A stretch of DNA of 19,214 nt from Candidatus Avoscillospira stercoripullorum (lineage in GTDB: Bacteria; Bacillota; Clostridia; Oscillospirales; Oscillospiraceae): positions 1-19,214 of the forward strand of contig DVGD01000039.1 of assembly GCA_018712905.1 (NCBI GenBank), given 5' to 3'. The notes beneath the pieces were generated by a model, which did not search any database, was not told the origin of the DNA, and saw nothing but the letters and a program-made list of their open reading frames with translations. A program made the translations under genes and the position numbers. Below, piece after piece: positions 13,719 through 19,214 of this stretch; the stretch's first letter is position 1; the number at the start of each line of letters is the position of its first letter.

Positions 13719-14921
13719 TTACTCGGCGAAGAGCTTGGCAACGCCGTCATGGAAGACCATGGCCTTGGCGGGCTTGTTGGGCTCGTTGTTCTCGTCCCAG
13801 GTCATGGTGCCGGTGAGGCCTTCCACCTGGATCTCGTACATGGCGGCAACCATGGCCTCGTTGAAGTCGGCATCGGCAGGGGTCTTGCCGCACTGCTCCA
13901 TGGCAGCCTTCACGATGTACACGGCGTCGTAGCCGTCAGCGGCGAACTGATCGGGCTCAGTGCCATGAACGGGGACGTACTTCTCCACGAAGCTCTGGGT
14001 GGCAGCGTCCTCAGCGTCAGCGGCGAAGGGGGTGAGCATCATCAGGCCTTCGATGAGGCTGGTGTCGGACACCTTGGTCTGGATGCCGTCCATGCCGTCG
14101 CAGCCGAAGAAGGTGATGCCGTCCAGCTTGCCGGCGGCCTGGGTCAGGAAGGTGGCAGCCTCAGCAGCGTAGATGGGCAGGAACACCAGCTCGCAGCCGG
14201 AGTCGCGGATGGCGTTGATCTGGGTGGAGAAGTCGGTGTTGGAGCCGGCGGTGAAGGTCTGCTCCTCGACGATCTCCAGGCCGCGGTTGGCAGCTTCGGC
14301 CTGGAAGGTCTCATAGAGGCCGGCGGAGTAGTCGATGTCGGACTGATAGAACACAGCGATCTTGGTGCCCAGGTTGTTGTCGGCGATGTAGTCAGCGGAA
14401 GCGGTGCCCTGCGCGGCGTCATTGAAGCAGACGCGGAAGGCGTTGGGGTTGCCCTCGATGCAGGCAACGGCGGAGGAGGTGGGGGTGACGATCAGGATGC
14501 CGTCTTCCACGGCGGCGGTGATGACGCTCTGGGCTTCACCGGAGAGCACGCAGCCCAGGGACACGTTCATGCCGCTGTCCATCAGCTTGCCATAGGCGGA
14601 AACAGCGCTGTCGGGATCGCCCTGGGAGTCCTGGGTGTCCAGCACGAAGGTGTAGCCATTGACGCCGCCGGCCTCGTTGATCTCGTCCACGGCGATCTGA
14701 GCGCCGTCACGAGTGGAGGTGCCGTAGTTGGCATTGTCACCGGTCATGGGGCCGATGAGACCCAGGCGAACGGTCTTTTCGCCGTCGGAGGTGGTATCAG
14801 TGGTATCGCTGGTATCCGAGGACGTGTCGGTGGTGGTATCGTCCTTGGAGGCGCAGGCAGCCAGGCTGAACAGCATGGCCAGGCACAGCACCAGGCTCAG
14901 GAGCTTGGTCAGTTTCTTCAT
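13719..14921 (-). CDS. livK: Branched-chain amino acid ABC transporter, substrate-binding lipoprotein
   Basis: 400 residues, periplasmic-binding-protein type I fold (LivJ/LivK). A lipoprotein signal MKKLTKLLSLVLCLAMLFSL ends in a lipobox with LAAC at 20-23; the lipidated Cys23 is followed by an Asp/Ser/Thr-rich linker (24-48). The mature part begins VRLGLIGPMTGDNANYG and includes DEINEAGGVNGY and FYQSDIDYSAGLYETF, typical of the family. Two ATG codons, at 14927 and 14921, are possible. The GAGG at 14931-14934 is only two bases from the first and eight from the second, so I choose 14921. It would capture Leu/Ile/Val (or related ligands) outside the membrane for LivHMGF. First structural gene of the operon, under attenuator control. 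Confidence 0.93.
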   Translation of the reverse strand: MKKLTKLLSLVLCLAMLFSLAACASKDDTTTDTSSDTSDTTDTTSDGEKTVRLGLIGPMTGDNANYGTSTRDGAQIAVDEINEAGGVNGYTFVLDTQDSQGDPDSAVSAYGKLMDSGMNVSLGCVLSGEAQSVITAAVEDGILIVTPTSSAVACIEGNPNAFRVCFNDAAQGTASADYIADNNLGTKIAVFYQSDIDYSAGLYETFQAEAANRGLEIVEEQTFTAGSNTDFSTQINAIRDSGCELVFLPIYAAEAATFLTQAAGKLDGITFFGCDGMDGIQTKVSDTSLIEGLMMLTPFAADAEDAATQSFVEKYVPVHGTEPDQFAADGYDAVYIVKAAMEQCGKTPADADFNEAMVAAMYEIQVEGLTGTMTWDENNEPNKPAKAMVFHDGVAKLFAE

Positions 14922-14981
14922 TTTCATTACCTCGTTTTTCTCGAAATTTCTATTTTCAGCCTTTCGGCTCAAAATACGTAG

Positions 14982-15010
14982 AAAAAACGGCTCTGCCGGG
15001 GGCAAAGCCG
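14982..15010 (-). terminator. Attenuator terminator T2 before livK
   Basis: On the minus strand, CGGCTTTGCC (15010-15001) and GGCAGAGCCG (14997-14988) form a 10-bp stem with one G-U pair and a CCC loop, followed by six T residues (14987-14982). It starts 38 bases after the leader stop codon. Its 5' arm can instead pair with GGCAAAGACG (15060-15051), the last codons of the leader ORF (9 of 10 pairs), giving an antiterminator. Confidence 0.85.
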
Positions 15011-15047
15011 CTCTCCAATGCGCCGCTGCCGCTGCAGCGAGCCAAGA

Positions 15048-15227
15048 TCACGTCTTTGCCAGAAGCGGCAAAATAATTCGTACCAGAATCAAGCGCAGGA
15101 ATAAAAAAGACACTGCCAGGGCGGCAGTGTCAAAAAGGCAGAGAGCGGTCTGAGGCGCAGAAGTACAAGCCGCTGCGCAGGAAGCATCGGCGGACGAATA
15201 CTGCTTCACAAAAGAATAGCGGGTCAT
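15048..15227 (-). CDS. Leu/Ile/Val-rich leader peptide of the liv operon, 59 codons
   Basis: The ATG at 15227 follows AGGAG (15240-15236) at eight bases. The peptide starts MTRYSFVKQYSSADASC, has Cys at 17, 21 and 30, and ends LRLILVRIILPLLAKT. Eleven of the 15 residues at 42-56 are Leu, Ile or Val, immediately before bases that can form the antiterminator of T2. A ribosome stalled on those codons by lack of charged Leu/Ile/Val tRNA would leave that arm free, and livKHMGF would be transcribed. A ribosome reaching the stop codon would cover it and let T2 form. Alternative: a small membrane protein, since a transmembrane helix is naturally Leu/Ile/Val rich. Position before a BCAA transporter and the pairing favour the leader. 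The frame is open further upstream through the promoter; those codons are not used. Confidence 0.72.
   Translation of the reverse strand: MTRYSFVKQYSSADASCAAACTSAPQTALCLFDTAALAVSFLFLRLILVRIILPLLAKT
15103..15131 (-). terminator. Terminator-like hairpin T1 inside the liv leader ORF
   Basis: On the minus strand, GACACTGCC (15131-15123) and GGCAGTGTC (15117-15109) form a perfect 9-bp stem with a GCCCT loop, followed by six T residues (15108-15103). It lies within the leader reading frame, just before the Leu/Ile/Val run. A translating ribosome would unfold it, so it may stop transcripts whose leader is not being translated. Confidence 0.8.
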
Positions 15228-15276
15228 GGCCAGTGCTCCTCTCAGTCTTTTTTCTACTGCGTTGCTAAAGTGTTTT

Positions 15277-15297
15277 GGTAGATGGAAATAGTCTACC
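15277..15297. promoter_or_regulatory. Dyad over the liv -10 region, possible operator
   Basis: GGTAGA (15277-15282) and TCTACC (15292-15297) are perfectly complementary across a 9-base spacer. The dyad covers the -10 box and the probable transcription start, the usual position for a repressor site. The regulator is unknown. Confidence 0.4.
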
Positions 15298-15318
15298 GTG
15301 TTCCGGGGCAAAAGTCAA
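15290..15318 (-). promoter_or_regulatory. Promoter of the liv leader and operon
   Basis: On the minus strand, TTGACT (15318-15313) and TAGACT (15295-15290) are 17 bases apart. The start near 15283 gives a leader of about 55 nt before the leader peptide ATG. Confidence 0.6.
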
Positions 15319-15477
15319 TCAGCAGGATTGTAAAAAAGACGTGGGAGAAGAGGCGGTTTTTGTTGGAAATGTACAAATTTATAGCAAATTCTTCCGAAAA
15401 CGTCCGCGTACAACATTCTCTTGTCACTGTGCGCTGGATTCGTAACAAAGTCTTGCGCACTTTGACCGTGCGGGACT
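15319..15477. other. Intergenic stretch without a recognised gene
   Basis: 159 bases between the last permease gene and the liv promoter, more A+T-rich than the surroundings. No strong terminator for the upstream operon was found: only a weak CAAAGT/ACTTTG hairpin and a CGCAC/GTGCG hairpin near 15445-15475, both lacking T-tracts. A short plus-strand frame (15282-15506) has no ribosome binding site and runs into the permease gene, so it is not annotated. Confidence 0.5.
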
Positions 15478-16191
15478 TCAGCGCACCATCTGCTTGCGCG
15501 CCATGACCACCACCGTGGCGCCCATGGACACCGCCGCGATGGCGCCCAAGGTCAGCCACCCGGCCATGGGCATACGCAGGAGGGCGCTCTGGGTGAGGAG
15601 CGCCGCCTGGTCGAAGACGCCCTCGCCGCCGGGCTCGGCGGTGAAGATCTTGGGCACCACGAAGCAGCAGAACATCCACACCAGGTAGACGATGAGTCCG
15701 GCCTTGCGGCCGAAGCGGCCGAACATGGCGCCGACGAAGAGCGCCGAGAGGAGCATCCCCGCGATCCCGGCCAGGACGACGCGCCAGTCGGTGAGGAAGC
15801 CGAGCTCCGCCTCCAGCGGGTAGTCCGGGAAGGCCGCATTGCCGACGAGAAGCTCCAGCCGGTAGAGCCCCAGCACCAGGAGATAGCCCAGTACCAGATG
15901 GGCGAGGATCTTGCCGCTGTAGTCCAGGATAAACCGCCGCCGGGTGCAGTTCATGGACAGCGCCAGGGAGAAGGCGCCGGTGTAGCCCACGCCGTAGAAG
16001 AGCACCGTGGTGACCAACAGCATGACCAGGGCGATCGTCGTGCCCATGCAGAACCAGGAACCGGGGTTGTCATCTAAAAACATGATGAGAAACAGCAGGA
16101 TTTCGCCAAAGAGAAAGCCTAACACGATCAGCAGTAAATTTCCAAAAAAGGAGCCGGACAGGCGCCGGGCGCCTGGACAATTGCGAAGCAT
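15478..16191 (-). CDS. ABC transporter permease, second membrane subunit of the YtrABC-like system
   Basis: About 237 residues with roughly six hydrophobic segments (near 17-38, 45-70, 98-118, 138-162, 165-187 and 208-232). No catalytic motif is expected; topology and gene context point to an ABC-2-type permease. Two adjacent ATG codons exist (16194 and 16191). AGGAGG at 16204-16199 is four bases from the first and seven from the second, so I choose 16191. It starts 11 bases after the stop of the other permease gene and is the last gene of the operon. The two permeases are not recognisably alike by eye, so a heterodimeric pore is inferred. Substrate unknown. Confidence 0.72.
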   Translation of the reverse strand: MLRNCPGARRLSGSFFGNLLLIVLGFLFGEILLFLIMFLDDNPGSWFCMGTTIALVMLLVTTVLFYGVGYTGAFSLALSMNCTRRRFILDYSGKILAHLVLGYLLVLGLYRLELLVGNAAFPDYPLEAELGFLTDWRVVLAGIAGMLLSALFVGAMFGRFGRKAGLIVYLVWMFCCFVVPKIFTAEPGGEGVFDQAALLTQSALLRMPMAGWLTLGAIAAVSMGATVVVMARKQMVR

Positions 16192-16202
16192 CATTGCACC
16201 TC

Positions 16203-16841
16203 CTAAATTCTTACCTGCATATGGGCCAGGGTGCGCCCTTCGGGGATCTGCACCAGGCCGTAGCAAATCGCGCCAAAGGCCAGGATGAGCCAGGGCAGCA
16301 CATCCCCGGAAAACAGCCGATCCACGCCCAGGGTCTCAAACCCCATCACAGCGCCGAAGCCGCCCAGACCGCCGGCGAAAATGGCCATTAAAACCGTCAA
16401 AAGCGTACCGAACTTGCCCCATTTGAGATACACCAGGCCGAGAAGCGTGCCCAGCGCCGCGCAGAAGAGCTGGACGCCCAGGCTGAGCACCAGCAGCATC
16501 CACGGCGCAGCCCAGGGGTTGCGCCCCACAGCCGCCAGCACAGCCGTCAGGACGCTGACACCCACCGCCGGGATGAGCCGCAGGAGATGGATCCCGCCCC
16601 AGCTCTCCCGCCGGGTGAGCCCCAGGGAGATGGCCACTTGGAGCTGTACCCGGTGGGCAGTCATGGCGCAGATCGCCGCCATCAGGCCGCCCATCAGCGC
16701 AAGGTACAGCGGAAACACCGCCAGTACATCTTCCCAGCTGAGGCTCTGCTGAAGGGTAATCATCAGGGTATAAAAAGCAGTCACGGCCAGGGCGAGGCCG
16801 GTAGACTGTAGGCCGTCCAAGATCCAAAGCCTGCGCCTCAT
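16203..16841 (-). CDS. ABC transporter permease, first membrane subunit of the YtrABC-like system
   Basis: About 212 residues with six probable membrane segments (for example TGLALAVTAFYTLMITL and AIFAGGLGGFGAVMGF). The charged loop AISLGLTRRESWGGIHLLRL, between segments two and three, resembles the ATPase-contact region of ABC-2-type permeases. The ATG at 16841 overlaps the ATPase gene stop as ATGA and has AGGAGG seven bases before it; an upstream in-frame start would read seven more codons but has no advantage. Translational coupling to the ATPase is likely. No ligand can be assigned. Confidence 0.75.
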   Translation of the reverse strand: MRRRLWILDGLQSTGLALAVTAFYTLMITLQQSLSWEDVLAVFPLYLALMGGLMAAICAMTAHRVQLQVAISLGLTRRESWGGIHLLRLIPAVGVSVLTAVLAAVGRNPWAAPWMLLVLSLGVQLFCAALGTLLGLVYLKWGKFGTLLTVLMAIFAGGLGGFGAVMGFETLGVDRLFSGDVLPWLILAFGAICYGLVQIPEGRTLAHMQVRI

Positions 16842-17716
16842 CGATGTACCTCCTCCCCGCACAGAGCCACGAAGAGCTTTTGGAGGTTCACCGGCTGCAC
16901 CGTCACGTCATAGCCGGGATTTATGTCCTCACCCGCGGGCAAAAGCACCGTCACGGCCTTGCTCCGGCCGATGTTCTCCACATGGTGGCAGGGAAGCCCC
17001 GCGGTGGCGCAGTCCACCTGGTCGGCAAGGCCGGTGACGTACCGCGCCCGATCCACCAGCTCCTGGGTGTTCTCCTTGAGGAGGATCTTGCCGCGGTCGA
17101 GGATGATGACCTCCTCCATCACGTCGGCGGCCTCCTCTATAATGTGGGTAGAGAGGACGAAGGTGCGCCCCGTCTCGGTGTACTCCTCGAGAAGGAGCTG
17201 GTAAAACTGCTCCCGCGCCACCACGTCGAGCCCCGCCACCGGCTCATCCAGGAAGGTGAACTCGGCCTTGCTGGCCATGGCCACCAGGATGGTCACCATG
17301 GAGAGCATGCCCTTGCTGAGCTTGCCCAGCTTCTTTTTCTTCTCCAGGCCGAAGAGCTCCAAAAGCCGCCCAGCCATGTCCTTATCCCAGTGGGGAAGGT
17401 ACGTCTCCGCCGCGCGGAGGTATGCCTTCAAAGTATAAGAGGACAGGGCGCTCTCCGCCGAGAGATTGAGCTCCCGGGAAAAGCAGATGCGGCTGAGCGC
17501 CTTGGGGTTTTCCCAGATCCGCTGGCCGTCGATGGTGGCGGTGCCCGCGGAGATGGGGTTCTGGTTGGACATCAGGGAGAGAAGCGTGGTCTTGCCCGCG
17601 CCGTTTCTTCCGATGAGGCCGTAGATCTTCCCCGATTCCAGGGTGAGGTTTATATGGTCGAGAACGGTCTTGTGGCCATATTGCTTCGTCAGGTTTTCGC
17701 ATACCAGCTTGCTCAT
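16838..17716 (-). CDS. ABC transporter ATP-binding protein, YtrB-like
   Basis: 292 residues, the same length as Bacillus YtrB as I recall it. Walker A GRNGAGKTT (36-44), the unusual signature LSKGML (133-138) instead of LSGGQ, Walker B FTFLDEP (153-159), the D-loop VAGLD and the H-loop LSTHIIEE. The LSKGM form is common in this exporter-like ABC branch and is not a defect. The C-terminal 80 residues form a variable accessory region. Overlaps the GntR gene stop (ATGA) at its start and the next permease at its end, so three genes are translationally linked. In Bacillus the ytr operon answers to cell-wall antibiotics; whether this one does is inference. Confidence 0.88.
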   Translation of the reverse strand: MSKLVCENLTKQYGHKTVLDHINLTLESGKIYGLIGRNGAGKTTLLSLMSNQNPISAGTATIDGQRIWENPKALSRICFSRELNLSAESALSSYTLKAYLRAAETYLPHWDKDMAGRLLELFGLEKKKKLGKLSKGMLSMVTILVAMASKAEFTFLDEPVAGLDVVAREQFYQLLLEEYTETGRTFVLSTHIIEEAADVMEEVIILDRGKILLKENTQELVDRARYVTGLADQVDCATAGLPCHHVENIGRSKAVTVLLPAGEDINPGYDVTVQPVNLQKLFVALCGEEVHR

Positions 17717-18078
17717 TTTGCACTTCCTCCTATTCTTTCCAGCAGTTCCTCCCGGGTGATTCCCAGGCTCTTGGCCTCGTCCAGCAGCTCCTGGAGGCGG
17801 ACGCGGTAAAACTCCTCCTTGCGGCGGGCGCGGATCTTCTCCTTCGCCCCGGCTTCCACAAACATGCCGATCCCTCGCTTTTTATAGAGTATCCCCGCCT
17901 CCACCAGGAGGTTGATCCCCTTGGCCGCCGTGGCGGGATTGATGGTATAGAGCTTGGCCAGCTCATTGGTGCTGGGCACGCGCTCCTCCTCGAGCAAAAC
18001 GCCCTGGAGGATGTCCGTCTCAATCATCTGGCTGATTTGCAGATAGATGGATTTTTCCTCCGTCAGCCGTTGATTCAT
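17713..18078 (-). CDS. GntR-family transcriptional regulator, YtrA subfamily
   Basis: 121 residues: a winged helix-turn-helix (about 10-76: IYLQISQMIETDILQG, RVPSTNELAKLYTINPATAAKGINLLVEAGILYKKRGIGMFV) followed by only about 45 residues with helical, charged character. The short effector/dimerisation part marks the YtrA subfamily, usually an autorepressor cotranscribed with an ABC transporter. The ATG at 18078 has GGGAGTG about six bases upstream; the frame continues upstream through operator and promoter, which excludes earlier starts. Its stop overlaps the ATPase gene. A palindrome over the promoter is the likely binding site, so the protein probably represses its own operon. Confidence 0.9.
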   Translation of the reverse strand: MNQRLTEEKSIYLQISQMIETDILQGVLLEEERVPSTNELAKLYTINPATAAKGINLLVEAGILYKKRGIGMFVEAGAKEKIRARRKEEFYRVRLQELLDEAKSLGITREELLERIGGSAK

Positions 18079-18100
18079 GCAATCACTCCCTTGGCTTGTT

Positions 18101-18124
18101 GGTTCATTACTTGTGTAATTAACC
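18101..18124. promoter_or_regulatory. Palindromic operator of the YtrA-like regulator
   Basis: GGTTCATTAC (18101-18110), TTGT, GTAATTAACC (18115-18124): a 24-bp dyad with a single mismatched pair, overlapping the -10 box and the transcription start of the operon. This size and position are typical of GntR-family autoregulatory sites. Confidence 0.75.
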
Positions 18125-18150
18125 ATATAACAAACGAAGCCATTTGTCAA
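18122..18150 (-). promoter_or_regulatory. Promoter of the GntR/ABC operon
   Basis: On the minus strand, TTGACA (18150-18145) and TATGGT (18127-18122) are 17 bases apart. The -10 overlaps the palindromic operator, so a bound repressor would block RNA polymerase. Confidence 0.75.
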
Positions 18151-18172
18151 GGGGATTTTTGAAAAAATGATG

Positions 18173-18196
18173 CGGGCGGCAGATTGCCGCCCCTAC
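18173..18196 (-). repeat. GTAG-headed palindrome, REP-like copy D
   Basis: Minus-strand reading: GTAGGGGCGGCA, short ATC loop, TGCCGCCCG. The arms GGGCGGCA (18174-18181) and TGCCGCCC (18185-18192) are perfectly complementary. First of a cluster of three copies in alternating orientation. Confidence 0.7.
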
Positions 18197-18217
18197 GGGC
18201 ACGCCTGCAGATATTTC

Positions 18218-18243
18218 GTAGGGGCGGGGTTTATCCCCGCCCG
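18218..18243 (+). repeat. GTAG-headed palindrome, REP-like copy E
   Basis: GTAGGGGCGGGG, TTTAT loop, CCCCGCCCG. It matches copy B (2742-2767, minus strand) over all 26 bases, although the two are more than 15 kb apart. Middle copy of the cluster, in the opposite orientation to D and F. Confidence 0.8.
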
Positions 18244-18271
18244 CGCCCTTGCACCCAACGTCACTGCCCTT

Positions 18272-18297
18272 CGGGCGGCCATAAAGGCCGCCCCTAC
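18272..18297 (-). repeat. GTAG-headed palindrome, REP-like copy F
   Basis: Minus-strand reading: GTAGGGGCGGCC, TTTAT loop, GGCCGCCCG. It has the same loop as copies B and E but a different inner stem (GGCC instead of GGGG), with both arms changed together so that pairing is kept. Confidence 0.78.
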
Positions 18298-18326
18298 GAA
18301 CAACACCGCAACATGGTGCTGGCAAC

Positions 18327-18358
18327 AAAAAAACGCCGCCTGACGGCAGCGTTTTTTT
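18327..18358. terminator. Terminator downstream of rpiB
   Basis: AAAAAAACGC (18327-18336) pairs with GCGTTTTTTT (18349-18358), with an inner GCC/GGC stem past one mismatch. On the minus strand it ends in a T7 tract, 10 bases after the rpiB stop; it is symmetric enough to work both ways. Confidence 0.88.
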
Positions 18359-18367
18359 GCTCGAACC

Positions 18368-18805
18368 TTATTCCTGCTCCAGCGCCATGACCTTGTCGAT
18401 GCGCCGCTGGTGGCGGCCGCCCTCAAAGGCGGTGTCCAGCCAGGTGTCCACAATCTCCATGGCCAGCATGGGGCCCACCACACCGGCGCCCAAGGCCATC
18501 ATATTGGTGTCGTTGTGCTGGCGGGTGAGCCGGGCGGACATCTTGTCCGAGAGCAGAGCGCAGCGGATGCCCTTGACCTTGTTGGCGGTGATGGATGCGC
18601 CGATGCCGGTGGTGCACAGCACGATCCCGCGGTCACATTCCCCGGAGGCCACCGCCTTGGCAGCGGGCGCTACAAAATCCGGGTAGTCGCAGCTGGCCTC
18701 CCCGTAGGTGCCAAAATCCTTGTAAGTAAGTCCCCGCGCCTCCAGATGCTGCTTCACCGCTTCCTTGAGCGCGTAGGCGCCGTGGTCGCTTGCAATGGCA
18801 ATCAT
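18368..18805 (-). CDS. rpiB: Ribose-5-phosphate isomerase B
   Basis: 145 residues, the family's normal length. RpiB interconverts ribose-5-phosphate and ribulose-5-phosphate in the pentose phosphate pathway; the same LacAB/RpiB family also includes allose- and galactose-6-phosphate isomerases, so a related sugar phosphate cannot be excluded. IASDHGAYALKEAVKQHL (4-21), the active-site Cys64 in VLCTTGIGASITANKVKGIR (62-81), and RQHNDTNMMALG (95-106) with His97 are conserved. TTGIG replaces the more common GTGIG, a mild variation. The ATG at 18805 follows AGGAGGAAGGA; the frame extends 20 codons upstream but those codons overlap the promoter. Monocistronic. Confidence 0.93.
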   Translation of the reverse strand: MIAIASDHGAYALKEAVKQHLEARGLTYKDFGTYGEASCDYPDFVAPAAKAVASGECDRGIVLCTTGIGASITANKVKGIRCALLSDKMSARLTRQHNDTNMMALGAGVVGPMLAMEIVDTWLDTAFEGGRHQRRIDKVMALEQE

Positions 18806-18841
18806 AATTCCTTCCTCCTGTTTCCCGTAAGTGTTTTCTTC

Positions 18842-18870
18842 ATTATACCGAATTTCTCCGATCATGGCAA
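18842..18870 (-). promoter_or_regulatory. Sigma-A promoter of rpiB
   Basis: On the minus strand, TTGCCA (18870-18865) and a perfect TATAAT (18847-18842) are 17 bases apart. Predicted start near 18835, about 30 bases before the ATG. Confidence 0.78.
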
Positions 18871-18942
18871 GAGGTCACATAACCGGATGTCCTTGCATGA
18901 TTCTCCACAGATTTTCCGGTAATTCCCTGGAGATCCTGTTTT

Positions 18943-18966
18943 TTGTATACAAACATTTTGAATGTT
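18943..18966. promoter_or_regulatory. Adjacent palindromes upstream of the PAP2-family gene
   Basis: TTGTATACAA (18943-18952) is a perfect 10-bp palindrome, followed at once by AACATT-TTG-AATGTT (18952-18966). They lie in an A+T-rich divergent region between rpiB and the last gene and could be regulator sites. No confident -35/-10 pair was found for the plus strand. Confidence 0.35.
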
Positions 18967-19042
18967 AACAGTTTGTTCATATTTAAAAGTTGGAATCGTG
19001 GTAAGGTGAGTATGTTGCGAGCTTGGCGAAGGAGGATCACGC

Positions 19043-19214
19043 ATGGGCGACTTTCTGACCGGGATTTGGGAAAATAGAATGCTCATGGCTGCCATTTCCG
19101 GCTGGTTGGTTGCGCAGATCCTCAAGACGCTGCTGGTGCTCCTCCTGGAGAAGGAACTTCGCTGGGAGCGGCTCTTTGGCAGCGGCGGGATGCCAAGCTC
19201 TCACTCTGCCACAG
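19043..19214 (+). CDS. Divergent PAP2 family protein (YuiD/DUF212-like), 5' part only
   Basis: Only the first 57 codons are in the window: a start MGDFLTGIWENRML, a membrane segment (MAAISGWLVAQILKTLLVLLLEK), then GSGGMPSSHSAT. GMPSSHSA is the phosphatase-like motif of the divergent PAP2 (YuiD) family, whose members are about 140-160 residues with several membrane helices. A phosphatase role on a lipid or isoprenoid phosphate is assumed from the motif; family function is poorly known. The ATG follows GGAGG at seven bases. It runs off the end of the window, so C-terminal features cannot be judged. Confidence 0.85.
   Translation, partial: MGDFLTGIWENRMLMAAISGWLVAQILKTLLVLLLEKELRWERLFGSGGMPSSHSAT

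Noticed and set aside
15282..15506. Plus-strand ORF of 74 codons in the liv upstream region
   Set aside because: No ribosome binding site, runs through the liv promoter and into the 3' end of the permease gene, and has no recognisable feature.
18173..18297. CRISPR array
   Set aside because: Three similar short palindromes occur, but they alternate in orientation, spacing is irregular (21 and 28 bases), and sequence is not constant; a REP-like cluster fits better.

Overview
The window is about 60% G+C, densely coded, and looks like a chromosomal segment of a Gram-positive Clostridia bacterium, most likely an Oscillospiraceae gut commensal (Oscillibacter/Flavonifractor-like). This placement is inference from protein character: a DUF1836 protein, an infC-rpmI-rplT operon with an attenuated leader, a class II GalT, a YtrA-type GntR regulator and a divergent-PAP2 protein. 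No database was consulted. No phage, IS element, CRISPR, rRNA or tRNA was seen.

Layout, left to right. (1) 2-1272: an SGNH/GDSL hydrolase (-) divergent from a DUF1836 protein (+). (2) 1269-2626: the translation operon infC-rpmI-rplT (+), with a sigma-A promoter, a leader able to form antiterminator or terminator, a probable AUC start for IF3, and a strong terminator. (3) 2668-5838: the methionine operon metY-metA-yqeC (-). MetA carries the acetyl-CoA-type Glu111, so it should make the O-acetylhomoserine used by MetY. The operon is preceded by an apparent ribosome-mediated attenuator: a 23-codon leader peptide with three consecutive Met codons and mutually exclusive protector, antiterminator and terminator pairings. 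(4) 5872-6237: a small two-TM protein (-). (5) 6335-9986: galK-galT-galE (+), the Leloir pathway from galactose to glucose-1-phosphate with UDP-galactose recycling. (6) 10090-15318: a complete branched-chain amino acid ABC transporter, livK-livH-livM-livG-livF in transcription order (-). It is preceded by a 59-codon leader ORF whose end is packed with Leu/Ile/Val codons, followed by a second apparent attenuator. (7) 15478-18150: a YtrABC-like operon (-) of GntR repressor, ABC ATPase and two permeases, with a palindromic operator over the promoter. (8) 18368-18870: rpiB (-). (9) 19043-end: the start of a divergent PAP2 family gene (+).

The most interesting feature is that two amino-acid operons in one 19-kb Clostridia segment each carry a textbook-style leader-peptide attenuator where a T-box or SAM riboswitch would be expected. 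No T-box or SAM-I motif was recognised in either leader. Six copies of a roughly 26-bp GTAG-headed palindrome (REP-like) also lie between operons, in alternating orientation; one supplies the stop codon of yqeC.
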